From contig CBDTTM010000009.1 of the NCBI GenBank assembly GCA_965363355.1, forward strand, positions 1 to 29,274: a stretch of DNA of 29,274 nucleotides, given 5' to 3'. The notes under the pieces were generated by a model. The model did not search any database. It had not been told where the DNA came from and was given only the letters and a program-made list of their open reading frames with translations. The stretch is from CBDTTM01 sp965363355. GTDB taxonomy: Bacteria > Bacillota > Negativicutes > Selenomonadales > Selenomonadaceae. Shown here piece after piece: positions 7,581-15,308 of the stretch. Positions within the stretch are counted from its first letter, which is position 1. The number at the start of each line of letters is the position of its first letter. The translations under genes were made by a program, and so were the position numbers.

Positions 7581-8495
7581 TTGAATCTAAGTGCAGAAGA
7601 AATAGCCCGCGTCAAAGGACTCGGTTTTTTGAATAATCGAGGTACTGAAAATTTTTCCGCCAGAGTTCTCACTGGCAATACTTGTCTGAGTTCAAAAGAA
7701 TTGAATATCTTGGCACAGGCGGCAGAGAAATTCGCTGAAGGTAAGGTTTCTTTGACTTCTCGCCAAACGGTCGAAGTCATGGGGATTCCTTATGGAAATT
7801 TGGACGCTTTTGCTGAATTCATTCAAAAAAATGGCATGCTCGTCGGCGGAACTGGTGATAAAGTTCGTCCGGTCACTGCCTGTAAGGGGACGGTTTGCAA
7901 ATTTGGCAAGATCGATACGCATGCGATTGCTCAGGCGGCGCATGAACGCTTTTATATCGGTGGACGCGAACGCAAACTGCCGCATAAATTCAAAATCGGT
8001 GTCGGTGGCTGCGCGCATAATTGCATCAAACCAATGCTCAATGATATCGGTTTGGTCGGGAGCTTGCGACCGATTTTTCATACGGCGGATTGTCGTGGCT
8101 GCAAAAAATGTGGCTGCGAGGACATCTGCCCGGTCAATGCTTATACCAAAGACGAAGCTGGGAAACGCCATTTGAATCGGCGCAAGTGTATCCAGTGTGG
8201 CCGTTGTGCGGACAAATGCCCGTTCAAGGTCAATGCAGGATGTGAAGCGGGCATCCGCGTCTTTGTCGGTGGTACCTGGGGCAAGGAAATCCGCATTGGC
8301 AGGCCGATTCGTGGGCTTTATACAGAGGCGGAGGCGATGGAACTCATTGAAGGAACTATCCATCTCTTTGAAACACGTGGACAAAAGAAAGAGCGTTTGG
8401 CTAAGATGATTGAACGGATAGGCTTTACTGTTTTTCAAAAAGATTTGCTCGATATCTTGAAAGAAGCCAAAAAAACAAATTCTATAAATGCATAA
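7581..8495 (+). CDS. Small siroheme-type sulfite/nitrite reductase fused to a 2x[4Fe-4S] ferredoxin domain (AsrC/Fsr-like)
   Basis: A 304-residue protein likely to reduce sulfite to sulfide in the cytoplasm. Order: an N-terminal ferredoxin-like half-domain (about 1-75, with FSARVLTGNTCLSS and SLTSRQTVEV); a siroheme/[4Fe-4S] core with C101-X4-C106 (VTACKGTVCKFG) and C144-X3-C148 (VGGCAHNC); an inserted ferredoxin with C171, C174, C177, C183 and C203, C206, C209, C213; then the rest of the reductase fold (VGGTWGKEIRIG). The start is TTG 7581, six bases after GGAGGAG; the ATG at 7566 overlaps that site. Related families are AsrC and the reductase half of Fsr. No AsrA/AsrB partner is in the window, so its electron donor is unknown. 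Context (sulfate transport, APS reduction, cysK) favours sulfite over nitrite. Confidence 0.85.
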   Translation: MNLSAEEIARVKGLGFLNNRGTENFSARVLTGNTCLSSKELNILAQAAEKFAEGKVSLTSRQTVEVMGIPYGNLDAFAEFIQKNGMLVGGTGDKVRPVTACKGTVCKFGKIDTHAIAQAAHERFYIGGRERKLPHKFKIGVGGCAHNCIKPMLNDIGLVGSLRPIFHTADCRGCKKCGCEDICPVNAYTKDEAGKRHLNRRKCIQCGRCADKCPFKVNAGCEAGIRVFVGGTWGKEIRIGRPIRGLYTEAEAMELIEGTIHLFETRGQKKERLAKMIERIGFTVFQKDLLDILKEAKKTNSINA

Positions 8496-8513
8496 TTTTC
8501 GGGTTTTACGATG

Positions 8514-8550
8514 AAAAAAGATCAGCAGACTGCTTGCTGGTCTTTTTTTT
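8514..8550 (+). terminator. Terminator of the sulfite reductase gene
   Basis: AAAAAAGATCAGCA (8514-8527) pairs with TGCTGGTCTTTTTT (8535-8548) with one wobble pair and a 7-base loop, ending in a T-run. Confidence 0.9.
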
Positions 8551-8598
8551 GCCTAAAAACATAGTAAACAGCAAGGACATATATAATAAAAATTCATA

Positions 8599-8634
8599 AA
8601 ACATATTGACACAGAAGGAATAGAAGGTTATAAT
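8599..8634 (+). promoter_or_regulatory. Consensus promoter of the sbp-cysN operon with overlapping AAACATAT
   Basis: -35 TTGACA (8606-8611), 17-base spacer, -10 TATAAT (8629-8634): a perfect consensus pair. AAACATAT (8599-8606) runs into the -35. Such a strong promoter would need tight repression. Confidence 0.8.
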
Positions 8635-8650
8635 TTCAACTATGAAAAAG

Positions 8651-8676
8651 CATATAAAACATACTTAATAAATATG
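8651..8676. promoter_or_regulatory. Second AAACATA operator candidate in the sbp leader
   Basis: ATAAAACATACTTAA lies within a CATAT (8651-8655) ... ATATG (8672-8676) dyad, about 20 bases after the -10 and just before the ribosome binding site of sbp. With the copy over the -35 it would flank the start of transcription. Confidence 0.45.
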
Positions 8677-8695
8677 AAAAAAGAGGGGCGAGATT

Positions 8696-9718
8696 ATGCG
8701 GAAAAAAGTTTTGGGAATCATCCTTACCGTTTTATTGGCGATCGGAGGTCTTGTCGGTTGTGGCAGCGATACCGCCGAAAAAAGTAAGGGGAATACGGAT
8801 TTTTTGAATGTGTCGTATGATCCGACCCGTGAATTTTATACGGAATTCAACAAGAGCTTTGGTGATTATTGGAAGAATAAGACAGGTCAGACGGTAACGT
8901 TCAATCAATCCCATGGCGGCTCAGGTAAGCAAGGGCGTTCTGTAATCGAAGGCCTTGAAGCCGATGTGGTGACGTTGGCACTGGCCTATGACATCGATGA
9001 AATCAGCCAGGCGGGCCTCATCAAGAAAGATTGGCAGAAGGATTTTAAAGACAACTCATCGCCGTATACATCGACTATCGTCTTCCTTGTGCGTAAGGGT
9101 AATCCCAAGCAAATCAAGGATTGGAATGATTTAGTCCGGGATGATGTATCGATTGTGACTCCGAATCCGAAAACTTCCGGTGGGGCTCGTTGGAATTACC
9201 TGGCGGCCTGGGCTTATGCCAAGGATAAATTTGGGGGCGATGACGCACAGATCAAGGGATTTATGAAAAAGCTGTTTGCTAACGTCAAGGTTCTCGATTC
9301 TGGTGCACGTGGCGCCACGACGAGCTTTGTGCAAAGAGAGCAGGGCGATGTCCTGATTGCCTGGGAAAATGAAGCACTTTTATCGTTAAAGGATGATCCG
9401 GACAAATTTGAGATCGTTATTCCATCCATCAGTATATTGGCAGAACCGCCGGTAGCTGTCGTCGATGATGTAGTCGATCGCAAAGGTACTAGAGATTTGG
9501 CCAAAGCCTATATTGAATACCTCTACACCAAAGAAGGCCAGGAAATAGCGGCGAAGAACTTCTATCGTCCACGTGATCCGGAAATAGCAGAAAAATATAA
9601 AGACAAATTCCCGCAGCTTAAGCTGGTGACGATTGACAATGATTTTGGTGGCTGGGCGAAAGCGCAGAAGGATCATTTTGCCGATGGCGGGAGTTTCGAT
9701 CAGATTTATCAGAAGTAA
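8696..9718 (+). CDS. sbp: Sulfate-binding lipoprotein of the sulfate ABC transporter
   Basis: A 340-residue extracytoplasmic solute-binding protein. It has a lipoprotein signal peptide with lipobox LVGC, so the mature protein starts at C22 and would be anchored to the outer face of the inner membrane. The sulfate-binding family signature is clear: LNVSYDPTREFYTEFNKSF, QSHGGSGKQGRSVIEGLEADVVTLA (S72-Q79 region binding the anion), TPNPKTSGGARWNYLAAWAYA and FYRPRDPEIA near the C-terminus. Thiosulfate could also be bound, as Sbp and CysP are related. It follows GAGGGGCGAGATT and is the first gene of the operon sbp-cysTWA-aprAB-cysDN. Confidence 0.94.
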   Translation: MRKKVLGIILTVLLAIGGLVGCGSDTAEKSKGNTDFLNVSYDPTREFYTEFNKSFGDYWKNKTGQTVTFNQSHGGSGKQGRSVIEGLEADVVTLALAYDIDEISQAGLIKKDWQKDFKDNSSPYTSTIVFLVRKGNPKQIKDWNDLVRDDVSIVTPNPKTSGGARWNYLAAWAYAKDKFGGDDAQIKGFMKKLFANVKVLDSGARGATTSFVQREQGDVLIAWENEALLSLKDDPDKFEIVIPSISILAEPPVAVVDDVVDRKGTRDLAKAYIEYLYTKEGQEIAAKNFYRPRDPEIAEKYKDKFPQLKLVTIDNDFGGWAKAQKDHFADGGSFDQIYQK

Positions 9719-9741
9719 GAGACTTTCAAAGGAGGCCGCAT

Positions 9742-10566
9742 ATGGCAGGGCGCAAACATATTATTCCGGGATTTCGTTTTACGATGGGACTGACGCTGTT
9801 TTATTTGGCGTTGATCGTGTTGATTCCTATGGCAAGTCTGGTGCTCAAAGGCAGCGGTATGGGCTGGGAAAAGTTTTGGTCCGCTGCGCTTGACCCGCGT
9901 ACGCTGCATTCTTACTATGTCAGTTTTGGCTGTGCCTTTGCTGCGGCGATCATCAATGGCTTTTTTGGTTTGATTTTGGCCTGGGTGCTCGTGCGTTATG
10001 AGTTTCCTGGCAAGAAAATCATGGATGGATTGATTGATTTGCCGTTTGCTTTGCCGACAGCAGTAGCCGGCATCGCACTCACTTCGCTTTATTCAGAAAA
10101 CGGCTGGATTGGACACATCTTGTACAGCCTTGGCGTGCAATCGGCATTTTCGCTGGTTGGTATCACCATTGCACTGGTTTTTATTGGCATTCCATTTGTG
10201 GCGCGCAGCATCCAACCGGTATTAGAAGAGCTTGACGGACAATATGAGGAAGCAGCGCGGCTTCTCGGCGCGGGGCGTTGGACGATTTTTCGCCGTATCA
10301 TCTTCCCGGAACTCCTCTCTCCGCTTTTAACGGGCTTTGGTTTGGCTTTTGCTCGGGGGGTCGGTGAATATGGCAGCGTTGTCTTCATTGCTGGCAATAT
10401 GCCTTATAAGACGGAAATTGCTCCGCTGATGATTATGTCCAAGCTTGAACAATATGATTATTATTCGGCAGCGGCGATTGCCTTGATTATGCTGGTCTTG
10501 TCCTTTGTGATTCTTTTTGGCATAAATTTATGGCAGTGGCGTTTGAACCGGGTCCGGGGGATATGA
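9742..10566 (+). CDS. cysT: Sulfate ABC transporter permease CysT
   Basis: A 274-residue inner-membrane permease of the sulfate/thiosulfate importer. About six hydrophobic segments are visible, starting with FTMGLTLFYLALIVLIPMASLVL. The EAA loop that contacts the CysA ATPase is at about residues 170-197 (EEAARLLGAGRWTIFRRIIFPEL). FPGKKIMDGLIDLPFALPTAVAGIAL is typical of CysT. AAAGGAGG lies upstream of the ATG. The stop overlaps the cysW start (ATGA), so the two permeases are translationally coupled and should form a heterodimer. Confidence 0.94.
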   Translation: MAGRKHIIPGFRFTMGLTLFYLALIVLIPMASLVLKGSGMGWEKFWSAALDPRTLHSYYVSFGCAFAAAIINGFFGLILAWVLVRYEFPGKKIMDGLIDLPFALPTAVAGIALTSLYSENGWIGHILYSLGVQSAFSLVGITIALVFIGIPFVARSIQPVLEELDGQYEEAARLLGAGRWTIFRRIIFPELLSPLLTGFGLAFARGVGEYGSVVFIAGNMPYKTEIAPLMIMSKLEQYDYYSAAAIALIMLVLSFVILFGINLWQWRLNRVRGI

Positions 10567-11387
10567 AAATGGTTAAGGGAAATAAAGCATTGCAATATGC
10601 ATTGATCGGCGTGAGTGTCTTGTTTTTGACATTGATGCTTATCCTGCCGTTGATTGTCGTTTTGTCAGAAGCACTGGCTAAGGGTTGGAATACTTATGTT
10701 GCTGCAATCACCGATCCCTTTGCCCAAAAGGCGATGTGGCTGACGTTTGAAGCGACTTTGACAGCGGTCATCGCCAATACGGTTTTTGGCTTGGCCGCAG
10801 CCTGGACTTTGACCAAATTCAGCTTTCGTGGCAAAAATCTCCTGAGCAGTCTGATTGATTTACCCTTTGCGATTTCACCGGTCATTGCCGGTCTCGTATT
10901 TGTCATGACGTTTGGGCGCATCAGTTATCTGCATCCATTTCTGCAATCGCAGCATCTGGCGATTGTCTTTGCCGTTCCGGGAATCATCCTGGCGACGATT
11001 TTTGTCACGTTTCCTTTTGTCGCTCGGGAAATCATTCCAATGATGAATGCACAAGGCCGCGATGAAGAAGAGGCCGCTACGACGATGGGAGCGAGTGCTT
11101 GGACGATTTTTCGCCGCATCACTTTGCCAAATATCAAATGGGGTCTTTTATACGGCGTCATTTTGTGTACGGCAAGAGCCATGGGCGAGTTTGGGGCAGT
11201 ATCGGTCGTTTCCGGACACATTCGCGGCAAGACAAATACACTGCCGCTGCATATCGAAATTTTATATAATGAGTACAATTTTACCGCGGCGTTTGCGGTT
11301 GCATCGATACTCGTGATTCTGGCCATCGTCGTACTGGTTTTACGCAATATCGTCGAGTGGCGGACGAAAAGAGAGAGGGAGGTTTAG
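10563..11387 (+). CDS. cysW: Sulfate ABC transporter permease CysW
   Basis: A 274-residue permease, partner of CysT. It has six predicted membrane segments, LIDLPFAISPVIAGLVFVM typical of CysW, and an EAA loop at about residues 167-195 (EEEAATTMGASAWTIFRRITLPN) followed by GVILCTARAMGEFGAVSVVSG. The ATG at 10563 overlaps the cysT stop; the second ATG at 10569 lies 8 bases after a G-run and may be the one used. The frame is open further upstream (to 10530) but that part lies inside cysT and is not needed. Confidence 0.94.
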   Translation: MKMVKGNKALQYALIGVSVLFLTLMLILPLIVVLSEALAKGWNTYVAAITDPFAQKAMWLTFEATLTAVIANTVFGLAAAWTLTKFSFRGKNLLSSLIDLPFAISPVIAGLVFVMTFGRISYLHPFLQSQHLAIVFAVPGIILATIFVTFPFVAREIIPMMNAQGRDEEEAATTMGASAWTIFRRITLPNIKWGLLYGVILCTARAMGEFGAVSVVSGHIRGKTNTLPLHIEILYNEYNFTAAFAVASILVILAIVVLVLRNIVEWRTKREREV

Positions 11388-11390
11388 CCT

Positions 11391-12458
11391 ATGGCAAATT
11401 ATGTCGAGTTGAAGCATATCTACAAAAAATTTGGCAGCTTCCAAGCCTCCAATGATGTGGATTTTTCCGTTGAACAAGGAAGGCTTGTAGGTCTTCTCGG
11501 GCCCAGCGGCAGTGGCAAGACGACGATCCTTCGAATGCTCGCCGGGCTGGAGTCGCCTGACTCCGGTGATATTTTTATCGGTGGCCGCCGCGTCAATGAT
11601 TTATCGCCAGGGGAGCGCGGCATCGGCTTTGTCTTTCAAAACTACGCATTGTTCAGACATATGACAGTTTTTGATAATATTGCTTTTGGCCTGACCTTGC
11701 AAAAAAGGACGAAGGCGCAGATAGCTGATAGAGTCTATGAACTCATCGAGCTGATAGGTCTCAAGGGGTTTGAAAGCAGATATCCCGGACAACTTTCAGG
11801 CGGGCAGCGCCAAAGGGTAGCTTTTGCCAGAGCCTTGGCGCCAAATCCGGAACTCTTGCTCTTGGATGAGCCATTTGCCGCGATCGATGCCAAGGTGAGA
11901 AAAGAACTTAGGCAATGGCTCAGAGAGACTATTACGCGCCTTGGCGTCACGAGTATTTTTGTCACCCATGATCAGGAAGAGGCGGTCGAGGTCGCCGATG
12001 ATATCATCATCACGAATCGCGGGCAGATTGAGCAGATGGGGACGCCGCTTGAAATCTACAAATCGCCGCAGACACCATTTGTCGCTCAGTTCATCGGTGA
12101 ATCAAACCGCATCGATGATTATACGATATTCAAAGGCTTTGAAACAGATGGCGAAGCTGCGCCGGGGGTACTAAGGCCAGAGTTCATTGAAATCGCAGCG
12201 GACAGCACGGAAATACTGACACCGCTTGCCGCTGAGCGCGGCATCGTCCATGCCGTCTATTTTCGCGGCAATAGCAGCCAGATCAGCGTCGAGGTCAAAG
12301 GAGAGATTTTGACCGGTTATCGAACTTTGGAGAAATCACAGCTCAAAGAGGGCGATGAGGTACTGGTGCTGCTGCACCGTGTCTATGCTTTTCGTGAGGG
12401 ACAGACGCACGTTGTTGAAAATCGCATCAAGACAGCGGCGGAGTCCGTAATCATCTAA
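11391..12458 (+). CDS. cysA: Sulfate ABC transporter ATP-binding protein CysA
   Basis: A 355-residue ATPase energising sulfate import through CysTW. Walker A GPSGSGKT (37-44), Q-loop FQNYALF, signature LSGGQRQRVAFARAL (135-149), Walker B LLLLDEP (155-161) and switch H193 (FVTHDQEEA) are intact. A C-terminal TOBE-like part (about 240-355) carries LRPEFIEI. It starts 3 bases after cysW, with GAGAGGGAGG as ribosome binding site. Confidence 0.95.
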   Translation: MANYVELKHIYKKFGSFQASNDVDFSVEQGRLVGLLGPSGSGKTTILRMLAGLESPDSGDIFIGGRRVNDLSPGERGIGFVFQNYALFRHMTVFDNIAFGLTLQKRTKAQIADRVYELIELIGLKGFESRYPGQLSGGQRQRVAFARALAPNPELLLLDEPFAAIDAKVRKELRQWLRETITRLGVTSIFVTHDQEEAVEVADDIIITNRGQIEQMGTPLEIYKSPQTPFVAQFIGESNRIDDYTIFKGFETDGEAAPGVLRPEFIEIAADSTEILTPLAAERGIVHAVYFRGNSSQISVEVKGEILTGYRTLEKSQLKEGDEVLVLLHRVYAFREGQTHVVENRIKTAAESVII

Positions 12459-12474
12459 TGGGGGAAGAAATCGT

Positions 12475-14157
12475 ATGCAGATTGAAAAATGTAGTGCGGA
12501 CGTACTGATTGTCGGCGGCGGAGCCGCTGGCTGCTATGCGGCGTTCACTTTGGCGAAAGCACGGCCGGATTGTCAGATCATCTTAGTCGATAAAGCCAAT
12601 ATCAAGCGCAGCGGCTGTTTGGCCGCGGGCGTCAACGCGTTGAATGCTTATATAACCAAGGGCCATACGCCGGCAGATTATGCCGAATACGCCGAAAAAG
12701 ATGCGGCGGGCATTGCCAGGTTCGATTTATTGCTCTCGATGTCAGAAGGTCTCAATCGTGTGACGAAACGGCTGGAAGAGCTGGGATTGGTCATTTTAAA
12801 AGATGAACAAGGCGAATACGTCGCCAGAGGTGCCAGGAATATCAAGATCAACGGGGAAAACATCAAAGCGATTTTGGCGGCGGAAACGGCTCATTATAAG
12901 AATATTCGGGTCCTCAACCACGTCAATATCATCGATTACATAAAAGATTCGCAAAGGATTGCCGGCGCGTATGGTATCTCCGTAAGAGAAGACCGCTTCT
13001 ATGCAATCGCCGCCAAGGCCGTGATTTGTGCGACTGGCGGGGCTGCGGGCTTATATCGTCCAAATAATCCGGGGTTTTCTCGTCATAAAATATGGTACAG
13101 TCCTTTTAATACCGGAGCGGGTTACGCCATGGGCTTGCGAGCTGGCGCAGAAATGACGACCTTGGAGATGCGCTTCATTGCCCTTCGTTGCAAAGATACG
13201 ATATCGCCTACGGGGACGTTGGCACAAGGTGTCGGCGCCGAGCAGGTCAATGCCGCAGGGGAAGCGTATCAGTACAAATACGGCAATACGACCGCCGAGC
13301 GCGTCCACGCTACGGTCGCCGAGAATTTGGCGGGGCGTGGTCCCTGTTATCTCAAGACCAAGGGAATCGATGACAAGGCTGCGGATTCTCTTTTACGAGC
13401 ATATCTGAACATGTCACCGGCACAAACGCTCAAATGGATCGAATCAGGGCGAGGTCCAGCCAAGGAAAATGTTGAAATCGAGGGGACGGAGCCTTATGTA
13501 GTCGGCGGGCATACGGCCAGCGGCTATTGGGTAGACAATAACCGACAGACGACGATTCCTGGACTTTACGCAGCGGGCGATGTTGCGGGCGGCTGTCCAC
13601 AAAAATATGTAACTGGAGCTTTGGTTGAAGGTGAAATCGCGGCTGAAGCTGCGGGTGCATATATAGAGAAAGCGGATTTCGTCTGGCAGCTCGATGAAGC
13701 AGCTGCTAGGCAAAAACAGCAAGCGGTCGAAAAGTTCCTGCATAATCCGCCAGGCCTTTATACGGTGCAGCAGCTTGAAGAAGCCATGCAAAAGACGATG
13801 GACGAATATGCTGGCGGGATAGCGAAACAGTATCGCTATAGTGAAAAGGAACTTGTCGTCGCGGATCGGAAGATAAAAGAAGTCAGCCAGCTCACGGAGT
13901 CGCTTGCGGCAAAGGATATGTATGATTTGCTCAAGATCTTTGAACTCCAAGAACGGCTCCTCGTTTGCCAGGCTTTGATTGCCCATCTGGCAGCTCGCAA
14001 GGAAACGCGCTGGCCGAGCTTTGCGGCAAATGTCGATTATCCGGCAAAAGATGATGCTTGGGACAAATATGTGAATTCTAGACTGGAAAACGGAGAGTTC
14101 AAGATGATCTTCCGCGATTTGGTCGGGCGGGGTGAACGCTATGAGCATTCAAATTGA
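12475..14157 (+). CDS. aprA: AprA-like adenylylsulfate (APS) reductase, FAD-binding alpha subunit
   Basis: A 560-residue flavoprotein of the fumarate reductase/AprA superfamily, predicted to reduce APS to sulfite and AMP with AprB. The FAD dinucleotide motif is VLIVGGGAAGCYAAFTLA (10-27). AprA-like features: RSGCLAAGVNALNAY (45-59), KINGENIKAILAAE, WYSPFNTGAGYAMGLRAGAEM (from W207), RFIALRCKD with R238, GGHTASGYWVD with H346, and GLYAAGDVAGGCPQKYVTGALVEG (363-386). W207, R238 and H346 align by pattern with substrate-site residues of archaeal AprA, from memory. It is about 80-100 residues shorter than dissimilatory AprA. The gene lies between sulfate permease and ATP sulfurylase genes and overlaps aprB. 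A generic fumarate-reductase-like flavoprotein is the alternative, but context and motifs favour APS reductase. Confidence 0.87.
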   Translation: MQIEKCSADVLIVGGGAAGCYAAFTLAKARPDCQIILVDKANIKRSGCLAAGVNALNAYITKGHTPADYAEYAEKDAAGIARFDLLLSMSEGLNRVTKRLEELGLVILKDEQGEYVARGARNIKINGENIKAILAAETAHYKNIRVLNHVNIIDYIKDSQRIAGAYGISVREDRFYAIAAKAVICATGGAAGLYRPNNPGFSRHKIWYSPFNTGAGYAMGLRAGAEMTTLEMRFIALRCKDTISPTGTLAQGVGAEQVNAAGEAYQYKYGNTTAERVHATVAENLAGRGPCYLKTKGIDDKAADSLLRAYLNMSPAQTLKWIESGRGPAKENVEIEGTEPYVVGGHTASGYWVDNNRQTTIPGLYAAGDVAGGCPQKYVTGALVEGEIAAEAAGAYIEKADFVWQLDEAAARQKQQAVEKFLHNPPGLYTVQQLEEAMQKTMDEYAGGIAKQYRYSEKELVVADRKIKEVSQLTESLAAKDMYDLLKIFELQERLLVCQALIAHLAARKETRWPSFAANVDYPAKDDAWDKYVNSRLENGEFKMIFRDLVGRGERYEHSN

Positions 14158-14452
14158 TCAAGAAAAATGTATAGGCTGCCGAGGCTGTGAAGAAGCTTGC
14201 CCGGGGAATTTGATCGAGATCAAAGATGGCAAAGCTTCCATCCGTCAGGTAGAAGACTGCTGGGGCTGCACCGCCTGCGTCAAAGCATGTAGGTCCCAGG
14301 CGATTTCATACTATCTTGGTGCGGACATCGGCGGCAATGGCAGCTTGCTTTACGTCAAGGACACAGGAACAACGCTTGAATGGGTCATAAAAAAAGCAGA
14401 TGGAAAGACGCAGAGCATCATCGTGCAGAAAGAAAAATCCAACGATTATTGA
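14141..14452 (+). CDS. aprB: AprB-like APS reductase beta subunit (2x[4Fe-4S] ferredoxin)
   Basis: A 103-residue ferredoxin-like protein with two clusters: CIGCRGCEEACP and CWGCTACVKACR. It would pass electrons to the FAD of AprA. The insertion between the cysteine groups and the DCWGCTACVKAC segment are AprB-like. Dissimilatory AprB is about 150 residues with a C-terminal tail that wraps AprA; here that tail is mostly absent. ATG 14141 is preferred over GTG 14132 because GGCGGGGTG precedes it at the right distance. The start lies 17 bases inside the end of aprA, so the two subunits are translationally coupled. Confidence 0.87.
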   Translation: MSIQIDQEKCIGCRGCEEACPGNLIEIKDGKASIRQVEDCWGCTACVKACRSQAISYYLGADIGGNGSLLYVKDTGTTLEWVIKKADGKTQSIIVQKEKSNDY

Positions 14453-14467
14453 GCAGGGGGAAGAAAA

Positions 14468-15274
14468 ATGGCTATGGATCATTTAGACAAACTAGAGGCA
14501 GAAAGTATTTTTATTTTGCGGGAAGCCTATAAAAAATTAGGGAAGCTCGGCATGTTATGGTCAATCGGCAAAGATTCGACGGTACTTTTATGGCTCGCCA
14601 AAAAAGCTTTTTACGGGCACTGTCCGTTTCCGTTCATTCATGTGGACACGAAGCACAAGATTCCGGCAATGATCGAATATCGTGACCGCGTTGCCAAAGA
14701 ACTCGATCTTGACCTCATCGTGCATACCAATGAAGCCGCTATTGCCGCTGGCATGGGACCGGACAAAGGCCGTTTGGCTTGCTGCAAGGCTCTTAAAACC
14801 GAAGGTCTTCAGCAGGTTGTCCATAAATATGCATTCGATGGACTGATCGTCGGCGTGCGCCGCGATGAAGAAGGCTCACGCTCGAAAGAACGTGTTTTCA
14901 GTGAACGAACCAAAGACGATGCCTGGGATTATGTAAATCAGCCGCCAGAGCTTTGGAACCAGTTCAAAACAGATTTTCCTAAGGGAAACCACATTCGCGT
15001 CCATCCTCTTTTGGCTTGGAATGAAATCGATATTTGGCAGTATATCAGAAGAGAAGAAATTCCTATCATTGACCTTTACTTTGCCAAAGATGGCAAACGT
15101 TACCGCAGCCTAGGGTGTGCGCCGTGTACTGGCCAGATCGATTCACAGGCAGATACGCTCGACAAGATCATCGAAGAGCTCAAACATACAAAAACCGGCG
15201 AACGTGCAGGACGTAAGCAGGACCAGGAAGATTCCTATGCGATGCAGAAACTGCGCAAGGAAGGTTATATGTAA
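14468..15274 (+). CDS. cysD: Sulfate adenylyltransferase subunit 2 (ATP sulfurylase, small subunit)
   Basis: A 268-residue ATP-pyrophosphatase-fold protein forming APS from sulfate and ATP with CysN. The PP-loop is SIGKDSTV (32-39), followed by FPFIHVDTKHKIPAMIEYRD, LIVGVRRDEEGSRSKERVFS, HPLLAWNEIDIWQYI and SLGCAPCTG. The ATG at 14468 follows GCAGGGGGAAGAAAA; ATG 14474 is an alternative. It lies 15 bases after aprB. Its presence with aprAB defines a route in which APS, not PAPS, is reduced. Confidence 0.95.
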   Translation: MAMDHLDKLEAESIFILREAYKKLGKLGMLWSIGKDSTVLLWLAKKAFYGHCPFPFIHVDTKHKIPAMIEYRDRVAKELDLDLIVHTNEAAIAAGMGPDKGRLACCKALKTEGLQQVVHKYAFDGLIVGVRRDEEGSRSKERVFSERTKDDAWDYVNQPPELWNQFKTDFPKGNHIRVHPLLAWNEIDIWQYIRREEIPIIDLYFAKDGKRYRSLGCAPCTGQIDSQADTLDKIIEELKHTKTGERAGRKQDQEDSYAMQKLRKEGYM

Positions 15275-15308
15275 GCCGAGAGGCAATATGAGGAAAAGGA
15301 GCAAACAC

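Noticed and set aside
7692..8438. A 248-codon minus-strand open frame inside the sulfite reductase gene
   Set aside because: It lies wholly antisense to a gene with clear cysteine motifs, has no ribosome binding site worth noting and encodes no recognisable domain. Long antisense frames are expected opposite codon-biased genes.
13444..14148. A 234-codon minus-strand open frame inside aprA
   Set aside because: Antisense shadow of aprA; no domain, no promoter or ribosome binding site.
12475..14157. Fumarate reductase or L-aspartate oxidase flavoprotein
   Set aside because: The segments around R238 and H346, the overlap with a two-cluster ferredoxin and the position between sulfate transport and cysDN genes fit AprA better.
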